Shown here in pieces: positions 1 through 11,000 of a stretch of 39,493 bases of DNA (positions are counted from its first letter, which is position 1; every line of letters starts with the position of its first letter). Made by a program: the position numbers and the translations under genes. The DNA is from Micrococcus sp. EYE_212 (GTDB lineage: Bacteria > Actinomycetota > Actinomycetes > Actinomycetales > Micrococcaceae): assembly GCF_023147585.1 (NCBI RefSeq), contig NZ_JAHXOZ010000019.1, positions 1-39,493 on the forward strand. The letters run 5' to 3'. The notes beneath the pieces are model-generated. The model was not told the DNA's origin. It did not search any database and was given only the letters and a program-made list of their open reading frames with translations.

Positions 1-243
1 AAGGGCCCCGGTGAGGGGCTCGCGCCTCTATTAGCGATCCGTGGTCACCAGACCGGTCCTCGGTGACAACACCCCCCGGATCATGCAGTCGACTGGGGGC
101 AACGATCATGCCGAGGACCGGCTGGCCGGCACCTGCTCATCCTGATCGATGGAGGAGCCACGAGAAAGGTAACGGGGTCGCGGGGGAGAGGGCTCGGGAC
201 CACCGGGCAGCGCGCCGAGGGAGTCGCCGACGTGGGGACAGGC
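1..243. other. Intergenic stretch without a recognisable gene
   Basis: I see no convincing coding sequence here. Short open frames lack family resemblance and ribosome binding sites. A spaced inverted repeat, GTCACC (44-49) and GGTGAC (62-67) around a central ACCGGT, could be a protein-binding site for a gene outside the window, but nothing ties it to one. Confidence 0.5.
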
Positions 244-277
244 CAGGGGAGGAGGGGCCATGGCCCCTCCTCCCCTG
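244..277. terminator. 34-bp perfect palindrome, probable terminator of the symporter gene
   Basis: Positions 244-277 are a perfect inverted repeat with its centre at 260/261 (CCA|TGG), able to form a very stable GC-rich hairpin. It starts 27 bases past the stop of the minus-strand symporter. There is no U-tract, as is common for actinobacterial hairpin terminators. Being symmetric, it could act in both directions. Confidence 0.65.
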
Positions 278-303
278 ATCAGCGCGTCGAGCGAGGGGCC
301 GCG

Positions 304-1734
304 TCAGGGACGCGTGTCGACCCCGACCATCTGCGCCTGCGTGTCGGCGCGGTCCTGCGCCCGGGCTTCGACGATCTCGGCGTCGTCGTCGGCCATCACG
401 TCGCCGCGCTCGGCGTCGTAGCGGGCCTGGTCCAGGATGCCCTCCTGCTTGGCCACGAGGGCCGGGATGAGCGCCTGGCCGGAGACGTTCAGGGCGGTGC
501 GCCCCATGTCCACGATCGGGTCGACGGCGAGCAGCAGCGCCATGCCCTCGAGGGGCAGGCCCGCGGTGGAGAGGGTGAGCGTGAGCATCACGGTGGCGCC
601 GGTGGTGCCGGCCGTGGCCGCCGAGCCCAGCACGGAGACGAGCACGATCAGCGCGTACTGGCCGAGGCTCAGGTCGATGCCGTAGAACTGCGCCACGAAC
701 ACGGCCGCGATGGCGGGGTAGATGGCGGCGCAGCCGTCCATCTTGGTGGTGGCGCCCAGCGGGACGGCGAAGGAGGCGTAGCCGGTGGGCACGCCGAAGT
801 TCCGCTCGGCCACGCGCTGGGTCACGGGCAGGGTGCCCAGCGAGGAGCGGGAGACGAAGCCCAGCTGGAACGCCGGCCACACGCCGGAGAAGAACTGCCG
901 CACGGAGAGGCCGTGCGCTCGGGCCAGCAGCGGGTAGACCACGAGCATGATGAGGGCGAGGCCGATGTAGATGGCGATCACGAACTTCACGAGCGTGCCC
1001 ATGGTGGACCAGCCGTAGGAGGCCACGGCGGTGCCCAGCAGGCCGATGGTGCCGATCGGTGCGAGGCGGATGATCCACCACAGGACCTTCTGGATGATGG
1101 CCAGCATCGAGCGGGAGAACGCGAGGAACGGCTCGGCCTTCTCACCCACCTTGAGGGCGGCGACGCCCACCGCGATCGAGATGACGAGCACCTGGAGCAC
1201 GTTGAAGGTGGGGGAGGCGACGACGGCGCCGGCATCGCTGGTGGACGCCTTCACGGTGAGGCCGAGGAAGTTGACCGGGACCATGGAGGTCACGAAGTCG
1301 AGCCAGCCCACGTCGCGGGCGTTGTACGAGTCCGGGGCGGTCTGCCCGGTGCCGACGCCGGGCTGCAGCATCACGCCCACGGCGAGGCCCACCAGCACGG
1401 CGATGAGGCTCGTGATCGCGAACCACAGCAGGGTCTTCGCGGCCAGGCGGGCCGCGTTGGTCACCTGGGCGAGGTTGGCGATGGAGGCGACGACGGCGAA
1501 GAAGACCAGCGGGACGACCGCGGCCTTCAGGAGGGTCACGTAGATGCCGCCGATCAGGTCGAGCATCTCTCCGAGCCAGGTCGGGTTCTCCTCGGTGTGG
1601 CCCATGCCGCGGGCGAGGAGGCCGAGGACGAGGCCGAGGACGAGGGCGGCCACGATCTGCCAGCCGAAGTTGGTCATCCAGGCGGGGAGCCGGCGACGCG
1701 CGGCCGGTGCGGGGGAGGTCTGTGCTGTGCTCAC
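304..1734 (-). CDS. Dicarboxylate/amino acid:cation symporter (DAACS family)
   Basis: A 476-residue membrane transporter of the glutamate/dicarboxylate symporter family, expected to take up acidic amino acids, C4-dicarboxylates or a related substrate. It has many hydrophobic segments from about residue 25 to 430. The re-entrant-loop signature RSSLGTLPVT lies near 296-305, ATTKMDGC near 328-335, and the TM8 signature DMGRTALNVSG near 409-419. Two positions that form Na+ sites in the archaeal homologue GltPh differ: the Asn of NMDGT is Lys331, and the Asp after NVTG is Gln420. The KMDGCAAIYPA stretch recalls the cystine-transporter branch (TcyP), so the substrate is uncertain. The GTG start follows a -10 element by 6 bases. 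The acidic C-terminal tail (about 440-476) is probably cytoplasmic and disordered. Confidence 0.88.
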   Translation of the reverse strand: MSTAQTSPAPAARRRLPAWMTNFGWQIVAALVLGLVLGLLARGMGHTEENPTWLGEMLDLIGGIYVTLLKAAVVPLVFFAVVASIANLAQVTNAARLAAKTLLWFAITSLIAVLVGLAVGVMLQPGVGTGQTAPDSYNARDVGWLDFVTSMVPVNFLGLTVKASTSDAGAVVASPTFNVLQVLVISIAVGVAALKVGEKAEPFLAFSRSMLAIIQKVLWWIIRLAPIGTIGLLGTAVASYGWSTMGTLVKFVIAIYIGLALIMLVVYPLLARAHGLSVRQFFSGVWPAFQLGFVSRSSLGTLPVTQRVAERNFGVPTGYASFAVPLGATTKMDGCAAIYPAIAAVFVAQFYGIDLSLGQYALIVLVSVLGSAATAGTTGATVMLTLTLSTAGLPLEGMALLLAVDPIVDMGRTALNVSGQALIPALVAKQEGILDQARYDAERGDVMADDDAEIVEARAQDRADTQAQMVGVDTRP

Positions 1735-1740
1735 CGGGAG

Positions 1741-1760
1741 AGGCTAGGAGGGTGCCTAGC
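1741..1760 (-). promoter_or_regulatory. Leaderless promoter of the symporter with overlapping inverted repeat
   Basis: On the minus strand TAGCCT (1746-1741) is separated from the GTG start at 1734 by 6 bases, placing the transcription start on or beside the start codon. An inverted repeat GCTAGG-N6-CCTAGC (1743-1760) overlaps this -10 element, the position expected for a repressor operator. The regulator is not identified. Confidence 0.5.
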
Positions 1761-1800
1761 ACGACGACGAAACGGGTTGCGTTCTGTGACTCGGGCGTGA

Positions 1801-3555
<1,755 letters not shown>

Positions 3556-3559
3556 GCCC

Positions 3560-3600
3560 GGCGCCCTCCCCGGTGGCGCCCAGGATCCCTGGGATAGGCT
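3560..3600 (+). promoter_or_regulatory. guaB3 leaderless promoter with upstream hairpins
   Basis: TAGGCT (3595-3600) ends 6 bases before GTG 3607, the leaderless arrangement. Upstream lie GGCGCC (3560-3565)/GGCGCC (3575-3580), which could be a weak guaB terminator, and the close repeat CCCAGG-ATC-CCTGGG (3579-3593), which touches the -10 element and could be an operator. Confidence 0.5.
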
Positions 3601-3606
3601 GGGGAG

Positions 3607-4743
3607 GTGACGAATCAGATTGAGATCGGCCGTGGAAAGCGCGGCCGCCGCGCCTTCTCCCTCGACGACGTCTCCGTGGTGCCGGCCCGCCGGACCCGGG
3701 ACCCGCGGGATGTGAACCTGTCCTGGCGGATCGACGCCTACACGTTCGACATGCCCGTGATCGGCGCCCCCATGGACTCCGTGATGAGCCCGGACACGGC
3801 CATCGCGCTGGGCCGCCTGGGCGGCCTCGGCGTGCTGAATCTCGAGGGCCTGTGGACCCGGCACGAGGATCCCGCGCCGCTGCTGGAGGAGATCGCCGCG
3901 CTCGAGGCGGCCCCCGGCAGCCCCGAGGTCACCCGCCGCCTCCAGGAGATCTACGACGCGCCGATCCAGGCGGAGCTGATCACGGAGCGCCTCGCGCAGA
4001 TCCGCGAGGCCGGCGTCGTGGTGGCCGGCTCCCTCACTCCGCAGAACACGCAGCAGTTCTACAAGACCGTGCTCGCCGCGGGCGTGGACCTCTTCGTCAT
4101 CCGCGGCACCACCGTCTCCGCCGAGCACGTGTCCTCCACGCACGAGCCGCTGGACCTCAAGCAGTTCATCTACGAGCTCGACGTCCCCGTGATCGTGGGC
4201 GGCGCCGCGGGCTACACCCCGGCGCTGCACCTCATGCGCACCGGCGCGGCCGGCGTGCTCGTGGGCTTCGGCGGCGGCGCCTCGACGACGACGCGCCGCG
4301 CCCTCGGCATCCGCGTCCCCATGGCCACGGCCATCTCGGACATCGCCGAGGCCCGGCGCGACTACATGGACGAGTCCGGCGGCCGCTACGTGCAAGTGAT
4401 CGCCGACGGCGGCCTGGGCACGTCCGGCCAGATCGTCAAGGCCCTCGCGATGGGCGCCGACGCCGTCATGCTCGGCACCGCGCTCGCCCGCGCCGCCGAG
4501 GCGCCCGGAGCCGGCTGGCACTGGGGCCTCGAGGCCGCCCACCCGGACCTGCCGCGCGGCCACCGCACGCACGTCGGCACCGTCGCCCCGCTCGAGGAGC
4601 TCCTGTGGGGCCCCGGCCACCAGACGGACGGCACCTCCAACCTCATGGGCGCGCTCAAGCGCGCGATGGCGACGACGGGCTACACCGAGCTCAAGGACTT
4701 CCAGAAGGTGGAGGTCATCGTCGCGCCCACGCGCGTGATGTGA
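3607..4743 (+). CDS. guaB3: GuaB3-type IMP dehydrogenase-related protein
   Basis: A 378-residue protein of the IMPDH/GMP reductase fold without the CBS insert. It begins IEIGRGKRGRRAFSLDDVS and keeps the phosphate-binding IADGGLGTSGQ and MLGTALARA segments. The loop matching GSICTTR in GuaB reads GASTTTR here, so the catalytic cysteine is replaced by Thr227. It is therefore unlikely to be an IMP dehydrogenase by the covalent mechanism. GuaB3 proteins are conserved beside guaB in actinobacteria. A GMP reductase role has been proposed for some relatives, but whether it applies without the cysteine is open. It has its own promoter, 51 bases after guaB. Confidence 0.9.
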   Translation: MTNQIEIGRGKRGRRAFSLDDVSVVPARRTRDPRDVNLSWRIDAYTFDMPVIGAPMDSVMSPDTAIALGRLGGLGVLNLEGLWTRHEDPAPLLEEIAALEAAPGSPEVTRRLQEIYDAPIQAELITERLAQIREAGVVVAGSLTPQNTQQFYKTVLAAGVDLFVIRGTTVSAEHVSSTHEPLDLKQFIYELDVPVIVGGAAGYTPALHLMRTGAAGVLVGFGGGASTTTRRALGIRVPMATAISDIAEARRDYMDESGGRYVQVIADGGLGTSGQIVKALAMGADAVMLGTALARAAEAPGAGWHWGLEAAHPDLPRGHRTHVGTVAPLEELLWGPGHQTDGTSNLMGALKRAMATTGYTELKDFQKVEVIVAPTRVM

Positions 4744-4843
4744 CCACCGGCGCCGGGGCGGGCCACCGCCGGCCCCGGCCGACCGCCCCTCGGCCCGCCG
4801 TCGCTGCGGCCCGCCCGTCCCGTTCCGGAAGAAGTGATCTCGG

Positions 4844-5767
4844 GTGCTCCGTACCGCCCTGAAGCCCGTGTGGCTGGCCACACTCGCGCTGGCCCTCGTG
4901 GCGGCCGGCCTGTTCGTGGCCCTCTCGCGCTGGCAGTTCCAGTCCGCGGAGACGGCGGCCCCACCGCCCCGCACGCAGACGGAGAACGCCGTCCCGTTCA
5001 CGGACCACGTCCGCCCCTCCGAGCCGCTCCTGGCCTCGCAGGCGGACCAGGTCGTCACCGCGTCCGGGGCGTTCCTCCCGGGCACGGACGCACTCATCGC
5101 CCGGCGCCTGCACGAGGGGCGGCAGGGCTTCTGGACCGTGACGGCCTTCCGGGTGGCCGGCGCCCCGGACGGCGAGGTCGTCCCCGTCGTGCGGGGCTGG
5201 TCGGAGGACGCCGCCCTCGTGGACCCGGCGCCCACGGGCGAGGTGACCCTGACCGGGCGCCTCCTGCCCCCGGACGGCCCCCTGCCCCGTTCCACGGAGC
5301 CCGCGGAGACCTCCGGGCGCCCCGTGTACACCACGCTCGCCCCCGGCCAGCTGGTCAACGTCTGGGACGAGCCCTCCTACGCCGCCTACGTGGCCGCGTT
5401 CGCGGTGACGGACGCGGTGGGCGCGGACGTCTCGGCGGGGGCCGCCCCGGGAGGCCTCGAGCCCGTGTGGGTGCCGCCGCAGCCGGAGGAGACGCAGGTC
5501 GTCTGGCTGAACGTGTTCTACGCGATCGAGTGGATCCTCTTCGCGGGCTTCGCCCTCTTCCTGTGGTGGCGGTTCGTGCGCGACGACCACGAGCGCGAGC
5601 TGCAGGAGGCCCGCCTGGACGAGGAGTGGGCCGCCCAGTGGCGGGCCGAGGAGCTCGCCCGGCGCCGGGCCGCGGCGCGCGAGGCCAAGGAGCGGGCGCT
5701 CGCGGCGCAGGCCGCGCGCACCCCGCACGACGACGGACCCGCGGGTCCCCCGAAGGAGCAGACATGA
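4844..5767 (+). CDS. SURF1-family cytochrome oxidase assembly protein
   Basis: A 307-residue membrane protein of the SURF1 family, which helps assemble the haem a/Cu centre of cytochrome c oxidase. An N-terminal membrane segment (about residues 8-28) is followed by the family motif SRWQFQSAE. An external domain contains GFWTVTAFR, VVRGW and VTLTGRLLPP. A second membrane segment lies near 230-247. The final 60 residues form a charged, probably helical tail rich in Glu, Arg and Ala. SD GGAAGAAG (4827-4834) supports GTG 4844. The gene ends in an ATGA overlap with the next membrane protein. Its place between guaB3 and guaA probably reflects gene order rather than a pathway link. Confidence 0.85.
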   Translation: MLRTALKPVWLATLALALVAAGLFVALSRWQFQSAETAAPPPRTQTENAVPFTDHVRPSEPLLASQADQVVTASGAFLPGTDALIARRLHEGRQGFWTVTAFRVAGAPDGEVVPVVRGWSEDAALVDPAPTGEVTLTGRLLPPDGPLPRSTEPAETSGRPVYTTLAPGQLVNVWDEPSYAAYVAAFAVTDAVGADVSAGAAPGGLEPVWVPPQPEETQVVWLNVFYAIEWILFAGFALFLWWRFVRDDHERELQEARLDEEWAAQWRAEELARRRAAAREAKERALAAQAARTPHDDGPAGPPKEQT

Positions 5768-6330
5768 TGAGCCATCCCGACCCCCAGTCCCGACCGGACG
5801 CGCACGCCGCGGTGGACCCGACGAGCCTGCCGGACCCCGAGGACATCACCGAGGCCGACCTCCCCGAGCCGCCGCCGCGCCCGGGCCGGGAGAGCCGCCG
5901 GTTCGCCGGCACGCAGCAGCAGATCCGCTCGGCCACCCGGTTCTACGTGGTGTGCGCGTGGATCACGGGCGTCATGCTCCTGCTGCTCGTGGCGGAGATG
6001 GTGTTCAAGTACGGCCTCCACCAGGAGCTGTTCGCGGGCGGCACCACGGTGGACGGCGAGCCCAACGTGCTGGGCCTGCATCCGGAGGACTCGGTGACCG
6101 GGGGAGTGAACCTCTCCCTCCTCATCCTCATCGCCCACGGCTGGATGTACGTGGTCTACCTCCTCGCGTGCTTCCGCCTGTGGTCCCTCATGCGCTGGGA
6201 GCCGGTGCGCCTGCTGGCGATGGCGGGCGGTGGCGTCGTGCCCTTCCTCTCCTTCATCGTGGAGAAGCGCATGACCCGCGTGGTGCGCGACGAGGTCCAC
6301 CGGTACCCGTCCGCCGCTCGCCGCTACTGA
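5764..6330 (+). CDS. DUF3817 integral membrane protein
   Basis: A 188-residue protein with about 55 residues of acidic, proline-rich N-terminus and then a DUF3817-like domain. Membrane segments lie near residues 60-80, 118-140 and 150-170, and the domain ends in a basic FIVEKRMTRVVRDEV segment. Actinobacteria often carry this family beside guaA; its function is unknown. The start overlaps the SURF1 stop (ATGA at 5764-5767). AAGGAG (5753-5758) precedes it and would serve either ATG 5764 or ATG 5767. Confidence 0.83.
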   Translation: MMSHPDPQSRPDAHAAVDPTSLPDPEDITEADLPEPPPRPGRESRRFAGTQQQIRSATRFYVVCAWITGVMLLLLVAEMVFKYGLHQELFAGGTTVDGEPNVLGLHPEDSVTGGVNLSLLILIAHGWMYVVYLLACFRLWSLMRWEPVRLLAMAGGGVVPFLSFIVEKRMTRVVRDEVHRYPSAARRY

Positions 6331-6362
6331 GGCGCGGGCGCGGCGCCCCGGGACGCCTGGAC

Positions 6363-6368
6363 TATCCT
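6363..6368 (+). promoter_or_regulatory. guaA leaderless -10 element
   Basis: TATCCT (6363-6368) is 7 bases before GTG 6376. No Shine-Dalgarno sequence is present, consistent with a leaderless transcript. Confidence 0.55.
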
Positions 6369-6375
6369 TGGTCGG

Positions 6376-7995
6376 GTGACGCAGAACCCCCCCACCCCCG
6401 AGAAGCCCGCCCCGCTGAGCGACGTGATGCCCACCGTCCTGGTGATGGACTTCGGTGCGCAGTACGCCCAGCTCATCGCCCGTCGCGTGCGTGAGGCCAA
6501 CGTGTACTCCGAGGTGGTGCCGGCGTCCACGCCCGCCGCCGAGGTGCTCGCCCGTGAGCCCGCGGCGCTGATCCTCTCGGGCGGCCCCTCGTCCGTGTAC
6601 GAGCCCGGCGCCCCCCGGCTCGACCCCGCGCTGCTCGAGGCCGGCGTGCCCGTGCTGGGCCTCTGCTACGGCTTCCAGTCCATCGCCCACGCGCTCGGCG
6701 GCGAGGTCGCCCGCACCGGGACCCGCGAGTACGGCTCCACGCGCCTCACCGAGGTGGATCCCGAGTCGGTGCTCTTCGCGGGCCAGGACGAGGAGCAGGT
6801 CGTGTGGATGTCCCACGGGGACGCCGTGACGGCGGCGCCCGAGGGCTTCGCGGTCACCGCCACCACCGTCGGCGCCCCCGTGGCCGCGTTCGAGGACCGC
6901 GAGCGGCGCATCTACGGCGTGCAGTGGCACCCCGAGGTGGGCCACTCCTCCCGCGGCCAGGAGGTGCTCGAGCACTTCCTGCACGACGGCGCCGGGCTCG
7001 CCTCCGACTGGACGGCCAGCAACGTGATCGAGGAGCAGGTCGAGCGCATCCGCGAGCAGATCGGCGACGCCCGCGCGATCTGCGGGCTCTCCGGAGGCGT
7101 GGACTCCGCCGTGGCCGCGGCCCTCGTGCAGCGCGCCATCGGCGACCGCCTGACCTGCGTGTACGTGGACCACGGCCTCATGCGCGAGGGCGAGTCCGCC
7201 GAGATCGAGAAGGCCTTCGGCGAGGCCCACGGCGGCGCGAAGCTCGTCATGGTGGACGCCCGCGAGGACTTCCTGGCCGCCCTGGCCGGCGTGACCGACC
7301 CCGAGCAGAAGCGCAAGACCATCGGCGAGCGCTTCATCCGCACGTTCGAGAAGGCCCAGGCGGACATCGTGCTCGAGTCCGCGCACGACCCGAACGCCCC
7401 CGAGGTCCGCTTCCTCGTCCAGGGCACGCTCTACCCGGACGTCGTGGAGTCCGGCGGCGGCGACGGCGCCGCCAACATCAAGTCCCACCACAACGTGGGC
7501 GGCCTGCCGGAGGACATCGAGTTCGAGCTGTGCGAGCCGCTGCGCGAGCTGTTCAAGGACGAGGTGCGCGCCGTGGGCGCCGAGCTCGGCCTGCCCGAGG
7601 GGATCGTGCACCGCCAGCCGTTCCCCGGCCCCGGCCTGGGCATCCGCATCATCGGCGAGGTCACGCAGGAGCGCCTGGACCTGCTGCGCCGCGCGGACGC
7701 CATCGTGCGCGCCGAGCTGACCGCGGCCGGCCTGGACCGGCAGATCTGGCAGTGCCCCGTGGTGCTGCTCGCGGACGTGCGCTCCGTGGGCGTGCAGGGC
7801 GACGGCCGCACCTACGGCCACCCCGTGGTGCTGCGCCCCGTCACCTCCGAGGACGCCATGACGGCGGACTGGGCCCGCATCCCGGAGGACGTGCTCTCCC
7901 GGATCTCCAACCGCATCACCAACGAGGTGGACGGCATCAACCGCGTGGTCCTGGACGTCACGTCCAAGCCCCCGGGCACCATCGAGTGGGAGTGA
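6376..7995 (+). CDS. guaA: GMP synthase (glutamine-hydrolysing)
   Basis: A 539-residue two-domain enzyme that converts XMP, ATP and glutamine to GMP, completing the pathway begun by GuaB. The class I glutamine amidotransferase domain (about residues 20-205) has its nucleophile Cys97 in GLCYGFQ and the catalytic His-Glu in WHPEV. The ATP-pyrophosphatase domain has the P-loop [10 protein letters not shown] near 236. The C-terminal dimerisation domain contains [13 protein letters not shown] and ends in the conserved PPGTIEWE. Length and motifs are those of a working enzyme. About 18 N-terminal residues before the domain are variable; the start follows from the -10 spacing. Confidence 0.97.
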   Translation: MTQNPPTPEKPAPLSDVMPTVLVMDFGAQYAQLIARRVREANVYSEVVPASTPAAEVLAREPAALILSGGPSSVYEPGAPRLDPALLEAGVPVLGLCYGFQSIAHALGGEVARTGTREYGSTRLTEVDPESVLFAGQDEEQVVWMSHGDAVTAAPEGFAVTATTVGAPVAAFEDRERRIYGVQWHPEVGHSSRGQEVLEHFLHDGAGLASDWTASNVIEEQVERIREQIGDARAICGLSGGVDSAVAAALVQRAIGDRLTCVYVDHGLMREGESAEIEKAFGEAHGGAKLVMVDAREDFLAALAGVTDPEQKRKTIGERFIRTFEKAQADIVLESAHDPNAPEVRFLVQGTLYPDVVESGGGDGAANIKSHHNVGGLPEDIEFELCEPLRELFKDEVRAVGAELGLPEGIVHRQPFPGPGLGIRIIGEVTQERLDLLRRADAIVRAELTAAGLDRQIWQCPVVLLADVRSVGVQGDGRTYGHPVVLRPVTSEDAMTADWARIPEDVLSRISNRITNEVDGINRVVLDVTSKPPGTIEWE

Positions 7996-8020
7996 GCGGC
8001 GCCCTGCGCGCCGCGTGAGG

Positions 8021-8041
8021 GCCGCCCCGATCCGGGGCGGC
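8021..8041 (+). terminator. Hairpin after guaA
   Basis: GCCGCCCCG (8021-8029) and CGGGGCGGC (8033-8041) form a 9-bp GC stem with a 3-base loop, 26 bases past the guaA stop. There is no U-run. It probably separates guaA from the helicase-like gene, which has its own SD sequence AGGAAGGA (8077-8084). Confidence 0.5.
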
Positions 8042-8094
8042 ATCAGGCTCGAATCCCGCCCGCCCGGGGCGGGCAGAGGAAGGACCGCACCGAA

Positions 8095-11000
8095 GTGACC
8101 GAGCAGGAGTTCCCCCGCCTGGCCCGCGCCCGCGCGGCCGCCCGCCCCGACGAGGGCGCCGCCCGTCCCGACCCGGCCACGTGGGTGGCCTCGCTCGGCT
8201 CGGGGGCGGAGAACGACACCATGCTGCGCTTCGCGCCCTCGGCGGCCAACAGCATCGACGTGACGGACGCCAACTCCTCCGGCGTCTCGCAGCTGCTGCT
8301 GGGGCGCCGCACGCGCCTGTCCACGCTGCTGCCGGCCGGCCCCGTGCTCGAGTCCGCCCACCAGGTCTCCCTCGGCCTGCGCGCCAAGGTGCGCGAGCTC
8401 TCGGAGGAGCGCGGCATCGACGTCGCGGCCCTCGCCGTGGGCGTGGCCACGTGGACAGCGCAGGAGGACGGCCGCCGGGAGCGCCGCTCCGCCCCCGTCC
8501 TGCTGGCCCGCGTGGCGCTCACCGTGCGCCGCGGCGCGCAGGACCGGGACGAGCTCGAGGTGCAGATCACCGAGCCGGCGCGGCTCAACCCCGCCCTGGT
8601 CCGCAACCTCCGCCGGCACCACGGGATCCGCCTGGACCCGGAGGCGTACCAGCACGCCGCCTACGCCACCGCGCGCATGGAGCCGGGCCCCGCCCTGGCG
8701 CTGCTGCGGGAGCAGGCCGGGTCCCTGGACGGCCTGCAGGTCTCGGAGCGCATGCTGCTCTCCACGTTCGCGGACCTCGGGGAGACGGCGAGCCTGCCGG
8801 ACTCCCTCGAGCACCTGCCCGTGGTCCAGGCCCTCTACGACGCCGGCACCGGCATGGTGCCCCGTCCCGCCGAGCTCGGGCCCGTGGACGAACCGGACGG
8901 GGACGACCGCGCGCCGCAGGACGAGCGGCTCGTGCTCGACCTCGACCCCTCCCAGCAGGCGGTGCTGGACCACGCCTCCGCGGGCCGCTCGCTCGTGGTG
9001 CACGCCGCGCCCGGCACGGGCCAGACGCAGACCGCCGTCGCGCTGGCCGCCCGCCTGGCCTGGGAGGGCCGGCGCGTGCTGGTGGTGGCTGAGCGCTCCG
9101 CGGCCCTGGCCGACGTGCACGACCGCCTCGAGGAGGCCGGCCTGCGGGCCGCGGCCCTCGACGTGCCCGCCAACGCGGACCCGGAGTGGCTGCGGCGTCA
9201 GCTCGTGGCCGCCGTGCTGCGGACGGAACGCGCCGAGCAGCCGGACCGACGCCGCGCCGACGCCGAGCTCGTGGAGCGGCGCCGTCGCCTGCGCGAGCAC
9301 GTGGGCTCGCTGCACCACGTGCGCCCCCGGTGGGGCTGCTCGCCGTTCCAGGCCATGCAGGCGCTCGCGGCCCTGACCGGCCTCGAGACCCCGCCCGCCA
9401 CCACCGTGCGCCTGAAGCGCTCCGTGCTGGACTCCACCGTGAACCGCCACGCCGTGGCCGAGCAGCTCGAGCGGGCCGGCGAGCTGGGCGCGTTCTCGCC
9501 CCAGGCCACGCAGAGCCGCTGGTTCGGCGCGCGCGTGCGCAACGTGCAGGAGACCGAATCCGCCGCCGAGCTCGTGCAGGAGCTCGCGGCCACGCTCCAC
9601 ACCACGCGTCGCGCGGTGGACACCGCCGCGGCGCAGGCCGGGCTGCGCCCCGCGCGCACCGTGGCCGGCTGGCGTGAGCAGGTGGACCTGTACGAGCGGG
9701 TCGCCCGCTGCCTCGAGACCTTCACCCCCGAGGTGTTCGCGCAGGACCTCTCTCAGCTCGTGGCGGCCACCGCCTCCAGCGGGTGGCGTCGCCAGAACAT
9801 GGTGGAGATGTCCTCCGTCGCCCGCTCCCGCGTGCGCCGCCAGGCCAAGGACGTGGTGCGTCCCGGCGTCCAGCCGCACGACCTGCACGCGGCGCTGCTG
9901 GAGGCGGAGGCCGTCGTCGAGGACTGGCGCCGCCATGCCGCCGAGCCCGGCTCCGTGCCGATGGTCCCGGACCAGGCCGCCCGCGGACTGGGCGCCGTGG
10001 CCGGCGTCGAGGACCGCCTCGAGCGGCTCACGGCCGTGCTGGCGCCGGAGGCCACCGCCGAGACCGCGCTCGCGGAGCGGGACGCCGACGACCTCGCCGC
10101 CGCGGTGGACGGCCTCGTGGCCGACCGCGAGACCCTCTCCTCCCTGCCCGAGCGCACGCTCGTGCTCGACCAGCTGCGCGACCACGGCCTCTCCGAGCTC
10201 CTCGCGGACCTCCACGACCGGGAGGTGCCGCCCGAACGGCTCAGCGCCGAGCTCGAGCTGGCCTGGTGGCAGTCCGCGCTCGAGGCCATGATCTCCGGCG
10301 ACGACTTCCTGGCCATGATGAGCGGCACCGACCTGACCGAGGTCGAGCGCGGCTTCCGCGCGGCGGACCGGGACCTGCTGGCCTCCGGTGCCGACCGGCT
10401 CTCCGCCGCGCTGTCCGAGCGCTGGCGCGCCGCGCTGGGCACCTACCGCGCCGACGCCGCCGTGCTGCGGAACCTCCTCAAGCAGGGCCGCCCGAGCGTG
10501 GAGTCGCTCGCCACGCTCACACCGGAGGTCCTGCAGCCCCTCGTGCCGATCATGACCACCTCGCCCATGGCGCTCGCGGAGTTCCCCGCCGACTGGTCCG
10601 CCGACGTCGTGGTGCTGCTGGACGCGGACGCCACCGCGCTGGCCACCGTGATGGGCGCGCTCGTGCGCGCCCCCCAGGTGGTCTCGTTCGGCGACCCCGT
10701 GATCGGCCGGCCGCAGTCCTTCCAGGTGTCCGTGGACCCCACGGCCACCGCCGGCCCGCTGCGTCCGCTGCGCTCCGCGCACGAGGCGCTCGCCGAGGTG
10801 CTGCCCGTGCTGCCGCTGCGCACGGTGCACCGCGGGATGGAGCGGCGCCTCGTCCGCCTGATCTCCACGCTGGCCTACGACGGCGAGCTCGAGGCCGTGC
10901 CCACGGCCGGCGAGCTGACGGGGCACGGCCGCACCGTGACCGCCGAGTACGTGGCCGAGGGCACCGGCATCCCCATGACGGGGGGAGACGTGGTGGAGTC

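Noticed and set aside
44-67. GTCACC / GGTGAC inverted repeat near the left edge
   Set aside because: It has the look of an operator but no adjacent gene or promoter in the window can be linked to it.
5509-5520. GAAC-GT-GTTC resembling a LexA box
   Set aside because: It lies inside the SURF1 coding sequence and the half-sites are separated by 2 bases rather than the 4 of the actinobacterial LexA site.
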